Assembly (NCBI GenBank): GCA_026625625.1
Contig: CP113055.1
Location: 2,959,001-3,023,000, forward strand
Length of the DNA: 64,000 bases
Source: Blastomonas sp. SL216
GTDB taxonomy: Bacteria > Pseudomonadota > Alphaproteobacteria > Sphingomonadales > Sphingomonadaceae
Direction of reading: 5' to 3'
Position numbers and translations under genes: made by a program. The notes beneath the pieces were generated by a model. It did no database searches. It was given only the letters and a program-made list of their open reading frames with translations, and was not told the origin of the DNA. Positions 1 to 8,805 of this stretch are shown piece after piece (the stretch's first letter is position 1; each line of letters starts with the position of its first letter).

Positions 1-1038
1 CAGCGTCGCGCCGCCCATGTCCCAGTTCACTTCGAGCGACAGGCCGCCATCCTTGGTCTTGCCATTATAGGTGCGGCCGCGGGTAACGAACGCCTGGCGG
101 CTGAACGGATCGTTGAACGAGGTGATCGGCTGGCCGAGATCGCGCAGCACGTTGATGATGTTGTTGCCGGATGTCTGGAGCGGCGCCAGCGGCGTCGACG
201 GATTGTTCAGGTCACCGATCAGCGGGTTGAAATCGCGGCCCAGATAGACCGCGCCGCAGCAGCGTTCATCGCGGTTGGTATAGTCGGCGATGAAGCGGAA
301 CGAGACCGTGTCCACCGGCTCCCACAGCAGCTGACCCTTGACGAAATAGCGGTCGCGATTGTTCAGATCGATATTGTTGTTCACATCGCGCAGAAAGCCG
401 TCGCGCTTTTCGTAGACGCCATCGAAACGGGCTGCCAGCGTCTCGCTGATCGGACCGGTAAGACCGCCTGCGAAGCGGATATTGTCGAAATTGCCATAGG
501 TCGCTTCGCCAAAGCCGCCGAATTCGAATTCGGGCTTTTTGGAATAGACCGACAGGATACCGGCCGAGGCGTTGCGGCCGAACAGCGTGCCCTGCGGACC
601 GCGCAGCACTTCCACCCGGTCAATCTCGCCCAGTTCGTTGAGGCCGATGCCCGAGCGCGAGCGGTAGACGCCGTCGATGAACACCGCGACCGAGCTTTCG
701 AGGCCCGGATTGTCGCCCACCGTACCGATACCGCGGATACGCGCCGATCCGTTGGCCTCGTTGCCGGTCGAGGACACGAGCAGCGAGGGGACCACCTGGT
801 TGAGCTGGCGGATGTCATTGGCGCCCGTGTTTTCCAGCGTCTCTGCGTTCACCGCCGAGACCGCGACCGGAACGTCGGACAGCAGCTGTTCGCGGCCCTG
901 GGCCACGACGACGATGGTGTTGCTGTCGTTGATGCCTTCCTGATCCGTGTCCTGCGCCAGGGCCGGGCTGGCCATGGCGACAAGGCCGGCTGAAAGCATG
1001 AGGGACACACGGCTGGCTTTGCCGAAACGCATGGGCAT
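1..1038 (-). CDS. TonB-dependent receptor, N-terminal part (cut by window edge)
   Basis: This is the N-terminal 346 codons of an outer-membrane TonB-dependent receptor; the rest lies left of the window. The start is the ATG at 1038, preceded by an AGGAGAG ribosome site; a second in-frame ATG lies six bases downstream. A Sec signal peptide ends near SPALAQ. It is followed by a plug domain with the usual landmarks: VPVAVSAVNAE, a RIRGIGT block, a VAVFIDGVYRSR block, and EVLRGPQGTLFGRNASAG. The first barrel strands follow. The plug resembles the large sphingomonad receptor group for carbohydrates, aromatics or siderophores; the substrate cannot be told. It lies 152 bp downstream of pdeM on the same strand and probably has its own promoter. 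Confidence 0.93.
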   Translation of the reverse strand, partial: MPMRFGKASRVSLMLSAGLVAMASPALAQDTDQEGINDSNTIVVVAQGREQLLSDVPVAVSAVNAETLENTGANDIRQLNQVVPSLLVSSTGNEANGSARIRGIGTVGDNPGLESSVAVFIDGVYRSRSGIGLNELGEIDRVEVLRGPQGTLFGRNASAGILSVYSKKPEFEFGGFGEATYGNFDNIRFAGGLTGPISETLAARFDGVYEKRDGFLRDVNNNIDLNNRDRYFVKGQLLWEPVDTVSFRFIADYTNRDERCCGAVYLGRDFNPLIGDLNNPSTPLAPLQTSGNNIINVLRDLGQPITSFNDPFSRQAFVTRGRTYNGKTKDGGLSLEVNWDMGGATL

Positions 1039-1190
1039 ATCTCTCTCCTGATTGTGGTCTCTCTGGCGGTCATCTGCCGCCTTGACGTGAACGTTAGACC
1101 AAAATCGGCGGGATTCCAGCGGTTGCGCGGGGTCTCCGCAAAAATGCAGGCGGTTGTCGCAGAAACGCAACACCAGTTATGCAAGTGACC

Positions 1191-1871
1191 TTAGCCGCGC
1201 AAATCTGCGGTTTTTTGCAGGTTGAAGTGCAAGGCCTTGCTTTCCGTAGCGACAATGGCGCACGGCCCTGTCCCCATGACCGAAAGGATGGCGGGGTCGT
1301 CCGCATCCAGCCCGCCGGTAAGTGCCCCGAAGGCAGGCAGGATCAACCGGTCGCTGCACGCCACGAAACAGGGGCGAGAGACGGTGCGCCCGCGCAATCG
1401 CACGCGGATGCGCGGGTGAAAATGGCCCGAAAGCTCAGGCACGCTCATCCGCGATTCGGCCTTGTGCCTGAGCGCAAGACCGCCGAGCGCGCCTTCCTCG
1501 ATCACGCGCCCGCCAAAGCCGCAGTCGAGTGCGCTGTCATGGTTGCCGGTGATCCAGTGCAGCGCGATGCGGCGCGACAGGGCTTCCAGCCGCATCGCCA
1601 GCGCCGGGTCGAGCCGCGATGCGCCTTCGCTGTCGTGGAAATTGTCGCCCAGGCACCACAGGCTGGTCGCATCACAGGCCGCCAGCGCGCGCTCGAGCCG
1701 GTCGAGCGTTGCCGCGCTGTCATAAGGCGGCAGCATCTGCCCGCCGCGCGCATACCAGCTCGCCTTCTCGAAATGCAGGTCGGCAACGAACAGCGCCCGC
1801 TCCGCCGGCCAGAACAGACCGGCGCGGTCGACGATGACGAATTCCTGCCCGGCGAACGAAAGGGGAACCAT
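1191..1871 (-). CDS. pdeM: PdeM-type metallophosphoesterase (ligase-associated DNA repair endonuclease)
   Basis: A 226-residue calcineurin-like phosphoesterase. The metal-binding motifs are all visible: DLHFEK (D31, H33), GDNFHD (75-80), GNHD (109-112) and GHFH (149-152). The family is known as the ligase-associated DNA damage response endonuclease PdeM. It usually accompanies an ATP-dependent DNA ligase and a Lhr-type helicase, but neither is next to it here, so it is an isolated family member. It is transcribed divergently from trhO, with about 80 bp between the starts. The length is normal for the family. Assignment rests on motif pattern and length; the DNA-repair role is inferred from family naming. 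Confidence 0.85.
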   Translation of the reverse strand: MVPLSFAGQEFVIVDRAGLFWPAERALFVADLHFEKASWYARGGQMLPPYDSAATLDRLERALAACDATSLWCLGDNFHDSEGASRLDPALAMRLEALSRRIALHWITGNHDSALDCGFGGRVIEEGALGGLALRHKAESRMSVPELSGHFHPRIRVRLRGRTVSRPCFVACSDRLILPAFGALTGGLDADDPAILSVMGTGPCAIVATESKALHFNLQKTADLRG

Positions 1872-1951
1872 GCGCCCGCCATGCCGCAGTCTCGCCGCCT
1901 GTGCAAGCCCGGTCCTTGGCAGATCATCGCATCAGGATTATGGGGCAGCGC

Positions 1952-2725
1952 ATGACCTTGCCGACCCGATATGCGCTGACCGTCGCCGCGCTCTATCATT
2001 TCGCGCCGATCGCAGAGCCCGAAGCCGTGCGCGAGAGCCTGCACGCGCTGTGCGAGGCACAAGGTCTGTGCGGCACGCTGCTGATCGCGCGCGAGGGGGT
2101 GAATGGCACCATCGCAGGGCCAGATGCGGGCGTGGCCGCGCTGATCACCGCGATCCGCGCCCTGCCCGGCTTCGCGGCGATCGAGGTCAAATATTCGGGC
2201 GCGCAGGACCGCCCGTTCAAGCGGCTGAAGGTCAAGGTCAAGCGCGAGATCGTCACCATGGGGGTGCCCGATATCGATCCGGTGCACGGCCAGGGCGCCT
2301 ATGTCGATCCGGCCGACTGGAACGCGCTGATCAGCGATCCCGACACGGTGGTGATCGATACGCGCAACAGTTTCGAATGCGCGCAAGGGACGTTTGCCGG
2401 ATCGGTTGATCCGGGCACCGAGCGCTTTACCCAGTTTCCCGCCTGGTTCGACGAACAGGCCGATACGCTGCGCCAGTCGGGCAAGAAGATCGCGATGTTC
2501 TGCACCGGCGGCATCCGCTGCGAAAAGGCCACCGCCTATGTTCGCGCCCAAGGCTTTGAAGAGGTCTACCACTTGAAGGGCGGCATCCTCAAATATCTCG
2601 AAGAGGTGCCGGCCGACCAGTCACTGTTCGATGGCGGATGCTTCGTCTTCGACGAGCGCGTGGCGCTGGGCCAGGGGCTGGAACTGCTCGATGTCGAGCG
2701 CGCGGTGGCGAAGGGCGGGGATTAA
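1952..2725 (+). CDS. trhO: tRNA uridine(34) hydroxylase / rhodanese-domain protein
   Basis: A 257-residue YceA/TrhO family protein, which in Escherichia coli performs oxygen-dependent hydroxylation of tRNA U34 on the route to cmo5U or mcmo5U. The N-terminal acylphosphatase-like domain (about 1-95) is followed by a rhodanese domain whose active loop is FCTGGIRCEKA, with catalytic Cys at about residue 184. The conserved KVKVKREIVTMG segment links them. The chosen ATG at 1952 gives the family-like N-terminus MTLPTRYALTV. An upstream in-frame ATG at 1940 and an alternative at 1901 would only add residues unlike the family. The ribosome site is weak (GGGGCAG). Confidence 0.88.
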   Translation: MTLPTRYALTVAALYHFAPIAEPEAVRESLHALCEAQGLCGTLLIAREGVNGTIAGPDAGVAALITAIRALPGFAAIEVKYSGAQDRPFKRLKVKVKREIVTMGVPDIDPVHGQGAYVDPADWNALISDPDTVVIDTRNSFECAQGTFAGSVDPGTERFTQFPAWFDEQADTLRQSGKKIAMFCTGGIRCEKATAYVRAQGFEEVYHLKGGILKYLEEVPADQSLFDGGCFVFDERVALGQGLELLDVERAVAKGGD

Positions 2726-2745
2726 GCTCCCCACGCTCCCTACCG

Positions 2746-2770
2746 TCACCCCCGCGCCGGCGGGGGTCCC
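2746..2770. repeat. GC-rich palindromic repeat (GTCACCCCCGC type)
   Basis: CCCCCGC and GCGGGGG face each other across a GCCG loop (2749-2766), preceded by GTCAC. Related units occur at 20578-20600 and 27821-27864, always between genes. It sits between the convergent trhO and desaturase genes, where it could also act as a transcription stop, though it has no T-run. Confidence 0.6.
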
Positions 2771-2823
2771 GCTTCTTGCTTCAAACTCAGCCCGTAAGCC
2801 GGATTCAAATTTTTCGCGGGCGT

Positions 2824-3924
2824 TCAGCGCCGTCCGAAGGTGCTCCTGACCAGCCGCCCCACCAGGCCGCCAAGGCTGCGATAATTGGCAAGGCTGTAGG
2901 TCGATTGCGCGCCAAGCTCGCGCGACAGGCGGCGATGCGCTTCGGGCAGCGCGTGATAGGGCACGCCCGGCAGCAGGTGGTGCAGCGCATGATAGCGCAG
3001 GCCCACCGGTGCCCATAGCTCGGGCAGCAGTCCGGGCGGCGGCACGTTGACGCTGTCGAGATACTGCGCCGTCACACTCATCGCCTCGTCCTCGTTCTCC
3101 CACAGATGCGCGACCAGCGTGCGCACCTGGTTGAGCACCATGGTGCCCGAGACAATGGCAAGGCCGATCAGGAATGAGCGCAAGGGAAGCGTGCCGGTCG
3201 CGACCAGCGCGATCAGCGTCATCGCCCAGGCGCTGGCCAGCGTCTCCAGCACCAGCCAATGGCGGCGTGCCGCACCTTCGGGCATGGCGCGGCGAAAGGC
3301 CGGGTTGATTACCAGCCCCGAATAGCGCTCGACCACGATCCTGCGCAGCGGCGGGATGAGCAGCGACAACGGTGCCAGCACGCCATAGCGCACGATCAGC
3401 CCGATCGGCCCCAGCGCCGCCACCGCGACGAACAGCGGCACCGTCCATGGCTTCATCAGCGCGAGCGGCAGATATTCCGGGTCCTTCACCGTGCCATAGC
3501 GCAACCGCTGATGGTGCAGATTGTGCACGCCTTCGTACATGAAGCTGGGGATCAGCAGCGGCACGCCGACAAAGGCGTTCCAGCCGGTGTTGAAGCCGGG
3601 AACCGCATCGGGCCGCAAATGGGTGAGTTCGTGGATGAAGCTGCCCGCGCGGTACAAGGCCAGCACCGCGACCAGCCCGCACAGCAGCGCCAGCGCCAGG
3701 CCATCGGCCAGGATCGCACCGGCCAGCGCGCCATAGCCGATGCCGACTGACACCAGCATGTCGGCCCAATAGACGCCAGGCCGCGCCGCATTGAGATCAC
3801 GCGTCAGCGAGGCTGCGGCGCGGATCATCGCCATGTCGTCGGGCACCTGTCCGGTCACGCGGGCATGGGCCTTGCCCTGCACACTGGCCGGATCGGCATT
3901 CGAAAGGGGGAAACTGCTAGCCAT
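2824..3924 (-). CDS. Membrane fatty-acid desaturase family protein
   Basis: A 366-residue integral membrane protein with the three histidine boxes of the di-iron desaturase superfamily: HELTH at 98-102, HNLHH at 134-138 and HALHH at 312-316. Hydrophobic segments lie around 56-92, 118-130, 150-180 and 220-250. The C-terminal HxxHH followed by LPGVPYHALPEAHR is typical of desaturases and carotenoid or sphingolipid hydroxylases. The substrate (acyl lipid, sphingolipid or carotenoid) cannot be decided. The reading frame stays open far upstream over the divergent neighbour. I chose the ATG at 3924 because it falls in the intergenic gap and precedes all recognisable domain sequence. Confidence 0.87.
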   Translation of the reverse strand: MASSFPLSNADPASVQGKAHARVTGQVPDDMAMIRAAASLTRDLNAARPGVYWADMLVSVGIGYGALAGAILADGLALALLCGLVAVLALYRAGSFIHELTHLRPDAVPGFNTGWNAFVGVPLLIPSFMYEGVHNLHHQRLRYGTVKDPEYLPLALMKPWTVPLFVAVAALGPIGLIVRYGVLAPLSLLIPPLRRIVVERYSGLVINPAFRRAMPEGAARRHWLVLETLASAWAMTLIALVATGTLPLRSFLIGLAIVSGTMVLNQVRTLVAHLWENEDEAMSVTAQYLDSVNVPPPGLLPELWAPVGLRYHALHHLLPGVPYHALPEAHRRLSRELGAQSTYSLANYRSLGGLVGRLVRSTFGRR

Positions 3925-3999
3925 AAAATTCCTGTACTGATCGCCCGCTTTAGCCAGAGCAACGTGGCAGCATGATGGCAATATCTGGCCCGCATTTCC

Positions 4000-5232
4000 T
4001 TGACACAGATCATGGCGCAGCGACAAAGGGCGCGGCCCCATCGGGCGAACTTGCAGGCAAAGGAAACGGTTTTGGCGGACCAGCACGAGATAAGGGTCAG
4101 CCCGGTCCATGACAAGGCAGGGCTGAAGGCGTTCATCGAAATTGCTTATGAGCTGAACGCATCGGACCCCGCCTGGGTGCCGCCGCTGCGCGCTGAAATT
4201 CAAGAGATGTTCAACCCCGCCAAGAACCCGTTCTATGGCCATGCCACCGTGCAGCCGATGATCGCCACGCGCGGCGGCAGGGTGGTCGGGCGCATTTCCG
4301 CGCATATCGATCATCTGGCGCTGACCCAGCCGGTGGAACAGGGCATGGGCCCCGGCACCGGCAATTTCGGCATGTTCGAGGCAGCCGACGAACAGGTCGG
4401 CCGCGCGCTGCTGGAAGCGGCCGAGCAATGGCTGCGCGACCAGGGCATGACCCGCGCGCTGGGCCCCTTGAGCCTGTCGATCTGGGACGAGCCGGGGCTG
4501 CTGACTTCGGGCCATGATCGGCCGCCGATCATCATGATGGGCCATCACAACCGCGCCTATCAGGGCTGGATCGAGCGCGCGGGCTATGCGCCGGTGAAGA
4601 AGCTGCTGTCCTACGAGCTGCCCATTGTCGAGGGCTTCTCCCCGCTGATCCAGCGCATCGTCGCTGCCGGGCGCAAGAACGACCGCATCCGGCTGCGCAA
4701 GGTGGACAAGAGCCGGTTTGACGAGGATGCGGCGATCATCCTGTCGATCCTCAACGATGCCTGGGGCCAGAACTGGGGCTTCGTCCCGATCACCGATGCG
4801 GAGATCGCCTATATCGGCAAGAAGCTGCGCCCGCTGGTGCGCGAGGATCTGATCATGATCGCCGAATATGATGACCGGCCGGTCGCGTTCCTGATGACGC
4901 TGCCCGATATCAACACCGTCATCGCACCGCTCAAGGGTTCGCTCTTCCCCTTCGGCTGGGCCAAGCTGTTGTGGTGGCTGCGGACATGCCGTTCGCCCAG
5001 CGTCCGCGTGCCGCTGATGGGCGTGGTCAGCGAGCTGCAGAATTCGCGGCTTGCAGCGCAGCTTGCCTTCATGCTGATCGAGACGATCCGCGTCGAGGCG
5101 GTCAAGCATTACGGCACGGTGCGCGGCGAGATCGGCTGGGTGCTGGAGGACAATCAGGGCATGAATGCCATTGCCGATGCCATCCAGAGCAAGATCAACC
5201 GCGAATATCTGATCTACGAAAAGCCGCTCTGA
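4000..5232 (+). CDS. GNAT-like N-acetyltransferase family protein, function unknown
   Basis: A 410-residue soluble protein. The N-terminal half has a weak acyltransferase-like pattern (DPAWVPPLRAEIQEMFNP, then FGMFEAADEQVGRALLEAAEQWLRDQG). Homologues of this type in many proteobacteria are labelled GNAT-like or, wrongly, dATP pyrophosphohydrolase. The middle GPLSLSIWDEPGLLTSGHD and the C-terminal GEIGWVLEDNQGMNAIADAI are the best conserved-looking blocks. There is no signal peptide. The start is uncertain: ATG 4000, ATG 4012, or a TTG near 4072, since similarity to the family probably begins near HEIRVSPV. It is divergent from the desaturase and 142 bp upstream of ugd. No specific substrate is assigned. 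Confidence 0.8.
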   Translation: MTQIMAQRQRARPHRANLQAKETVLADQHEIRVSPVHDKAGLKAFIEIAYELNASDPAWVPPLRAEIQEMFNPAKNPFYGHATVQPMIATRGGRVVGRISAHIDHLALTQPVEQGMGPGTGNFGMFEAADEQVGRALLEAAEQWLRDQGMTRALGPLSLSIWDEPGLLTSGHDRPPIIMMGHHNRAYQGWIERAGYAPVKKLLSYELPIVEGFSPLIQRIVAAGRKNDRIRLRKVDKSRFDEDAAIILSILNDAWGQNWGFVPITDAEIAYIGKKLRPLVREDLIMIAEYDDRPVAFLMTLPDINTVIAPLKGSLFPFGWAKLLWWLRTCRSPSVRVPLMGVVSELQNSRLAAQLAFMLIETIRVEAVKHYGTVRGEIGWVLEDNQGMNAIADAIQSKINREYLIYEKPL

Positions 5233-5374
5233 TCCCCGATGCACTGGGCAGGCGCATTCAGATCATTGCAACATTCTGCCGCTATGGCCCGGCGTCCGCA
5301 TGCCGTGGCGCAGGATTTGACGCCCGGTGTGACGCCATCTAGACGGGCCGAAACGCTCTGGAGCTTATCCTGAC

Positions 5375-6676
5375 ATGAAGATTGCGATGATTGGTTCGGG
5401 CTATGTAGGCCTGGTGTCTGGCGCCTGTTTTGCAGATTTCGGGCATGACGTGGTGTGCGTGGACAAGGATCCGGCGAAGATCGCGTCGCTGCTGGCGGGC
5501 GTGATGCCGATTTACGAGCCGGGGCTGGACAATCTGGTGGCGGCCAATGTGAAGGCTGGGCGGCTGTCGTTTTCGACCGATCTGCCGACGAGCGTGGCTG
5601 ATGCCGATGCGGTGTTCATCGCGGTGGGCACGCCTTCGCGCCGGGGGGACGGCTTTGCGGACCTGAGCTATGTGCGCGATGCCGCGCGCGAGATCGGCTT
5701 GTCGATCGCCAAGCGCTGCGTCGTCGTCACCAAGTCGACCGTGCCGGTGGGCACCGGCGACGAGGTCGAGAAGATCATCCGCCAGGCTGCGCCGGATGCC
5801 GATTTCGAGGTCGTCTCGAACCCCGAATTCCTGCGCGAGGGTGCCGCGATCGGCGATTTCAAGCGGCCCGACCGCATCGTCGTGGGCACCGAGACCGAAT
5901 GGGCGCGCGATTACATGCGCGAGATCTACCAGCCGCTGTTCCTCAACGAATCGCCGATCCTGTTCGTCTCGCGCCGCACGTCGGAAGTGATCAAATATGC
6001 CGCCAACGCGTTCCTGGCGACCAAGATCACCTTCATCAACGAGATGGCCGATCTGTGCGAGAAGGTGGGGGCAAATGTCCAGGACGTCTCGCGCGGGATC
6101 GGGCTCGATGGCCGGATCGGGTCGAAGTTCCTGCATGCAGGACCGGGCTATGGCGGCAGCTGCTTCCCCAAGGACACGCTGGCGCTGATGAAGACCGCGC
6201 AGGACCATGAGGCGCCGCTGCAGATCGTGGAAGCCGTGGTGCGGGTCAACGACCTGCGCAAGCGCGCAATGGCGCGCAAGGTGATCGCGGCGATGGGCGG
6301 CAGCGTCGAGGGCAAGCGCATCGCGCTGCTGGGCCTGACGTTCAAGCCCAATACCGATGACATGCGCGATGCGCCGGCGATCGTGATCGCGCAGGGGCTG
6401 GTCGATGCAGGGGCGCACGTGACCGCGTTCGACCCCGAGGGCATGGAGGCCGCCGCCGCGCTGATGCCCGATGTCGAGATGGCGCAAGGCAGCTATGAAG
6501 CGTTGCAGGACGCCGATTGCGCGGTGATCGTCACCGAATGGGACGTGTTCCGCGCGCTCGACCTGCCGCGCGTGCTCAAGACCATGCGCGGCAACACGCT
6601 GGTCGATCTGCGCAACATCTACAAGCCCGAGCAGATGAAGGCCGCCGGCTTCGAATATGCCAGCGTCGGACGCTGA
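5375..6676 (+). CDS. ugd: UDP-glucose 6-dehydrogenase
   Basis: A 433-residue NAD-dependent nucleotide-sugar dehydrogenase that oxidises UDP-glucose to UDP-glucuronate for exopolysaccharide or glycan synthesis. The Rossmann motif GSGYVGLVSG starts at residue 7. The catalytic cysteine lies in GYGGSCFPKDT (C263), and the TKSTVPVGTG and SNPEFLREG blocks are intact. The C-terminal FKPNTDDMRDAPA block marks the UDP-binding domain. Length is normal. The next gene, wecB, begins 28 bp after the stop, so the two likely form a nucleotide-sugar operon. A related UDP-sugar dehydrogenase cannot be excluded, but the motif set fits Ugd well. Confidence 0.93.
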   Translation: MKIAMIGSGYVGLVSGACFADFGHDVVCVDKDPAKIASLLAGVMPIYEPGLDNLVAANVKAGRLSFSTDLPTSVADADAVFIAVGTPSRRGDGFADLSYVRDAAREIGLSIAKRCVVVTKSTVPVGTGDEVEKIIRQAAPDADFEVVSNPEFLREGAAIGDFKRPDRIVVGTETEWARDYMREIYQPLFLNESPILFVSRRTSEVIKYAANAFLATKITFINEMADLCEKVGANVQDVSRGIGLDGRIGSKFLHAGPGYGGSCFPKDTLALMKTAQDHEAPLQIVEAVVRVNDLRKRAMARKVIAAMGGSVEGKRIALLGLTFKPNTDDMRDAPAIVIAQGLVDAGAHVTAFDPEGMEAAAALMPDVEMAQGSYEALQDADCAVIVTEWDVFRALDLPRVLKTMRGNTLVDLRNIYKPEQMKAAGFEYASVGR

Positions 6677-6704
6677 TAACGGCGCAAATACGGGAGAAAT
6701 CGGC

Positions 6705-7841
6705 ATGGCACGGCGTATCGCAGTCATCTTCGGCACCCGGCCAGAGGCGATCAAGCTGTTCCCTGTGGTGGCAGCGCTCAAGGCCGCGCCGGGGCTCGAA
6801 CCCGTGGTGCTGGTTACCGGCCAGCATCGCGAGATGCTCGACCAGGTGCTGGAGATTGCCGGGCTGGTCCCCGATCATGACCTGGCCCTGATGCAGCCGG
6901 GCCAGAGCCTCGACGAGATCAGCGCCCGCCTGCTCACCGGGATCGGCAGCGTACTCGACGCCGAAAAGCCCGACATGGTGATCGTGCAGGGCGATACCGC
7001 GACCGCGATGTGCGGCGCGCTCGCCGCCTATTATCGCAAAATTCCGGTTGCGCATGTCGAGGCGGGTCTGCGCTCGGGCAATATCTATCATCCCTGGCCC
7101 GAAGAGGTGAACCGCAAGATCATCGGCAGTTTTGCCGACCTGCATTTCGCCCCGACCGAGACCGCCGCGAATGCGCTGCGCCGCGAGGCGGTGGACGAGG
7201 CGAAGATTCTGGTCACTGGCAACACCGTGATCGACGCGCTGCACTGGGTGACCGACAAGCTCGCCGCCGATCCGGGCCAGGCGAACGTGATCGCGCCCGT
7301 CGAACAGTGCTTTGCGGGCAAGCGGATCATCGGCGTCACCACGCACCGGCGCGAGAATTTCGGCACCGGGATGGACGATATCGCACATGCCATCCGTGAC
7401 CTGGCCGCGCGCGACGATGTCGCGATCATCTTCCCGGTGCACCTCAACCCGCAGGTGCGCGCGGCTATGCTGCCGATCCTGGGCGGGCTGGACAATGTCG
7501 CACTGCTCGAACCGCTCGATTATCTGAACTTCACCCGGCTGCTGCAGATTGCCGAACTCATGCTGACCGATAGCGGCGGGGTGCAGGAAGAGGCGCCGGC
7601 TCTGGGCAAGCCGGTGCTGGTGATGCGCGACACGACCGAGCGGCCTGAGGGCGTCGCGGCGGGCACCGCCAGGCTTGTCGGCACCGACCGCGCGACGATC
7701 ATCGCCGAAGCGACCCGGCTGCTCGATGATCCGGCAGCCTATGCCGCGATGGCACAGGCGCATAACCCCTTTGGCGACGGGCAGAGTTCGGCGCGCATCT
7801 GCGCCGCGATCAGCGCCTGGTTTGCGCCTGCCGCGCTATAG
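6705..7841 (+). CDS. wecB: UDP-N-acetylglucosamine 2-epimerase, non-hydrolysing
   Basis: A 378-residue epimerase interconverting UDP-GlcNAc and UDP-ManNAc for surface polysaccharides. Landmarks are FGTRPEAIKLFPV near the start, VQGDTATAMCGALAAYY, HVEAGLRSGNIYHPWPEE, THRRENFG, and the UDP-binding LTDSGGVQEEAPALGKPVL near the C-terminus. The chosen ATG at 6705 follows a CGGGAGAAA ribosome site and gives the standard MARRIAVIFGTRPE start. It probably shares a transcript with ugd, whose UDP-sugar dehydrogenase family also includes UDP-ManNAc dehydrogenases. Its 3' end overlaps the convergent LytTR gene by 6 bp. Confidence 0.94.
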   Translation: MARRIAVIFGTRPEAIKLFPVVAALKAAPGLEPVVLVTGQHREMLDQVLEIAGLVPDHDLALMQPGQSLDEISARLLTGIGSVLDAEKPDMVIVQGDTATAMCGALAAYYRKIPVAHVEAGLRSGNIYHPWPEEVNRKIIGSFADLHFAPTETAANALRREAVDEAKILVTGNTVIDALHWVTDKLAADPGQANVIAPVEQCFAGKRIIGVTTHRRENFGTGMDDIAHAIRDLAARDDVAIIFPVHLNPQVRAAMLPILGGLDNVALLEPLDYLNFTRLLQIAELMLTDSGGVQEEAPALGKPVLVMRDTTERPEGVAAGTARLVGTDRATIIAEATRLLDDPAAYAAMAQAHNPFGDGQSSARICAAISAWFAPAAL

Positions 7842-8693
7842 CCAGCCCTCGCGGCGCAGCACCGGCTGCATCGCTCTGGAGACCGGGGCAACCAGCCCGT
7901 CTGCAAGGTCCAGCTCCATCCGGCCCGATTGCTGGCGCACCGTGCGGATGGCGCTGCGCGCGATCCACCAGCTGCGATGCACCCGCGCGCCGTTGCTGCC
8001 CTCGAGCAGCGCGCAGGCATCGGCCATGCGCATCAGCACCAGATCGCTGCCCAGATCGGTATGCACGCGCAGATAATGGTCCTCCGCCTCGATCGCCAGC
8101 AACCGGCCTGCGCGCAACCGATGCGGCAGCTTTTCGGCGAGCAGCGCCGGGATGGCATCGCACGCGGCGGCTGATGGCGCGGCCGGTGCCGGCAAGGGCG
8201 GACCGGATTCGGGACCTGCAGGGGCAGCGGTCGCCATAGGCATGGAGTCTTGAGCTTGATCGGTCGAAGCCAGATAGTTGATCGCCGCCAGCACCAGCGC
8301 AATCATCAGCACCGCCAGCCAGAATTGCAGCACGACCATCGGCGTGATCATGCCGATGCCGAAGAACAGCGCGCTGACCACGATCACGACAAAGCTGTGC
8401 GGGATCGAGATGAGCAGCGCCACCAGCCCCGCCTCGAGCCAGCGGTGGCGGAGGAGCCCGCCCCAGCTGCGCACCAGGGTGGTGATGGCCAGGCCCAGCA
8501 GCGATCCCGGCAGGATCACCGCCCCCCAATAGGCCAGGCGCTGGACAAAGGGCGCATCCTGCGTGCCCAGCGCGCCGAGATAGGCCAGCACCACCGCCGC
8601 TGCGAGACCGATGACCAGCCCGCGAACCGCCTGCGTTTTCACGGCAAATGCATTTCGCGAAGCGTGAACGGCAGGCGGGGGCAACTCACGCAT
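7836..8693 (-). CDS. Membrane-anchored LytTR-family DNA-binding regulator
   Basis: About 285 residues. The N-terminal half holds four hydrophobic segments (VIGLAAAVVLAYLGALG, WGAVILPGSLLGLAITTLV, then VALLISIPHSFVVIVVSALFF and VVLQFWLAVLMIALVLAA). After a Pro/Ala linker the C-terminal about 100 residues are a LytTR DNA-binding domain: LLAIEAEDHYLRVHTDLG, ARVHRSWWIARSAIRTVRQQ, and VSRAMQPVLRREGWL. The domain order matches single-component transmembrane LytTR regulators common in sphingomonads. No sensor kinase is adjacent. The start is uncertain: ATG 8693 avoids overlap with the divergent DUF2141 gene, while the frame stays open to 8918. The target is unknown; the divergent pair at 8806 is the obvious candidate. 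Confidence 0.85.
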   Translation of the reverse strand: MRELPPPAVHASRNAFAVKTQAVRGLVIGLAAAVVLAYLGALGTQDAPFVQRLAYWGAVILPGSLLGLAITTLVRSWGGLLRHRWLEAGLVALLISIPHSFVVIVVSALFFGIGMITPMVVLQFWLAVLMIALVLAAINYLASTDQAQDSMPMATAAPAGPESGPPLPAPAAPSAAACDAIPALLAEKLPHRLRAGRLLAIEAEDHYLRVHTDLGSDLVLMRMADACALLEGSNGARVHRSWWIARSAIRTVRQQSGRMELDLADGLVAPVSRAMQPVLRREGWL

Positions 8694-8805
8694 CAGGGCG
8701 GGCAACTCGCGTATACGGGCAGGACAGGCCGGGTCTAACCGGGCCAGGGTGAAGCGGTCAAGGACGGCCCTGCCGACCCTAGCCACCCCAAGGAGGAACC
8801 CCGCC

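Noticed and set aside
2824-5244. 806-codon open frame on the minus strand across the acetyltransferase gene
   Set aside because: Only the last 366 codons (from ATG 3924) encode a recognisable desaturase. The rest is the antisense of 4000-5232, open because of high GC.
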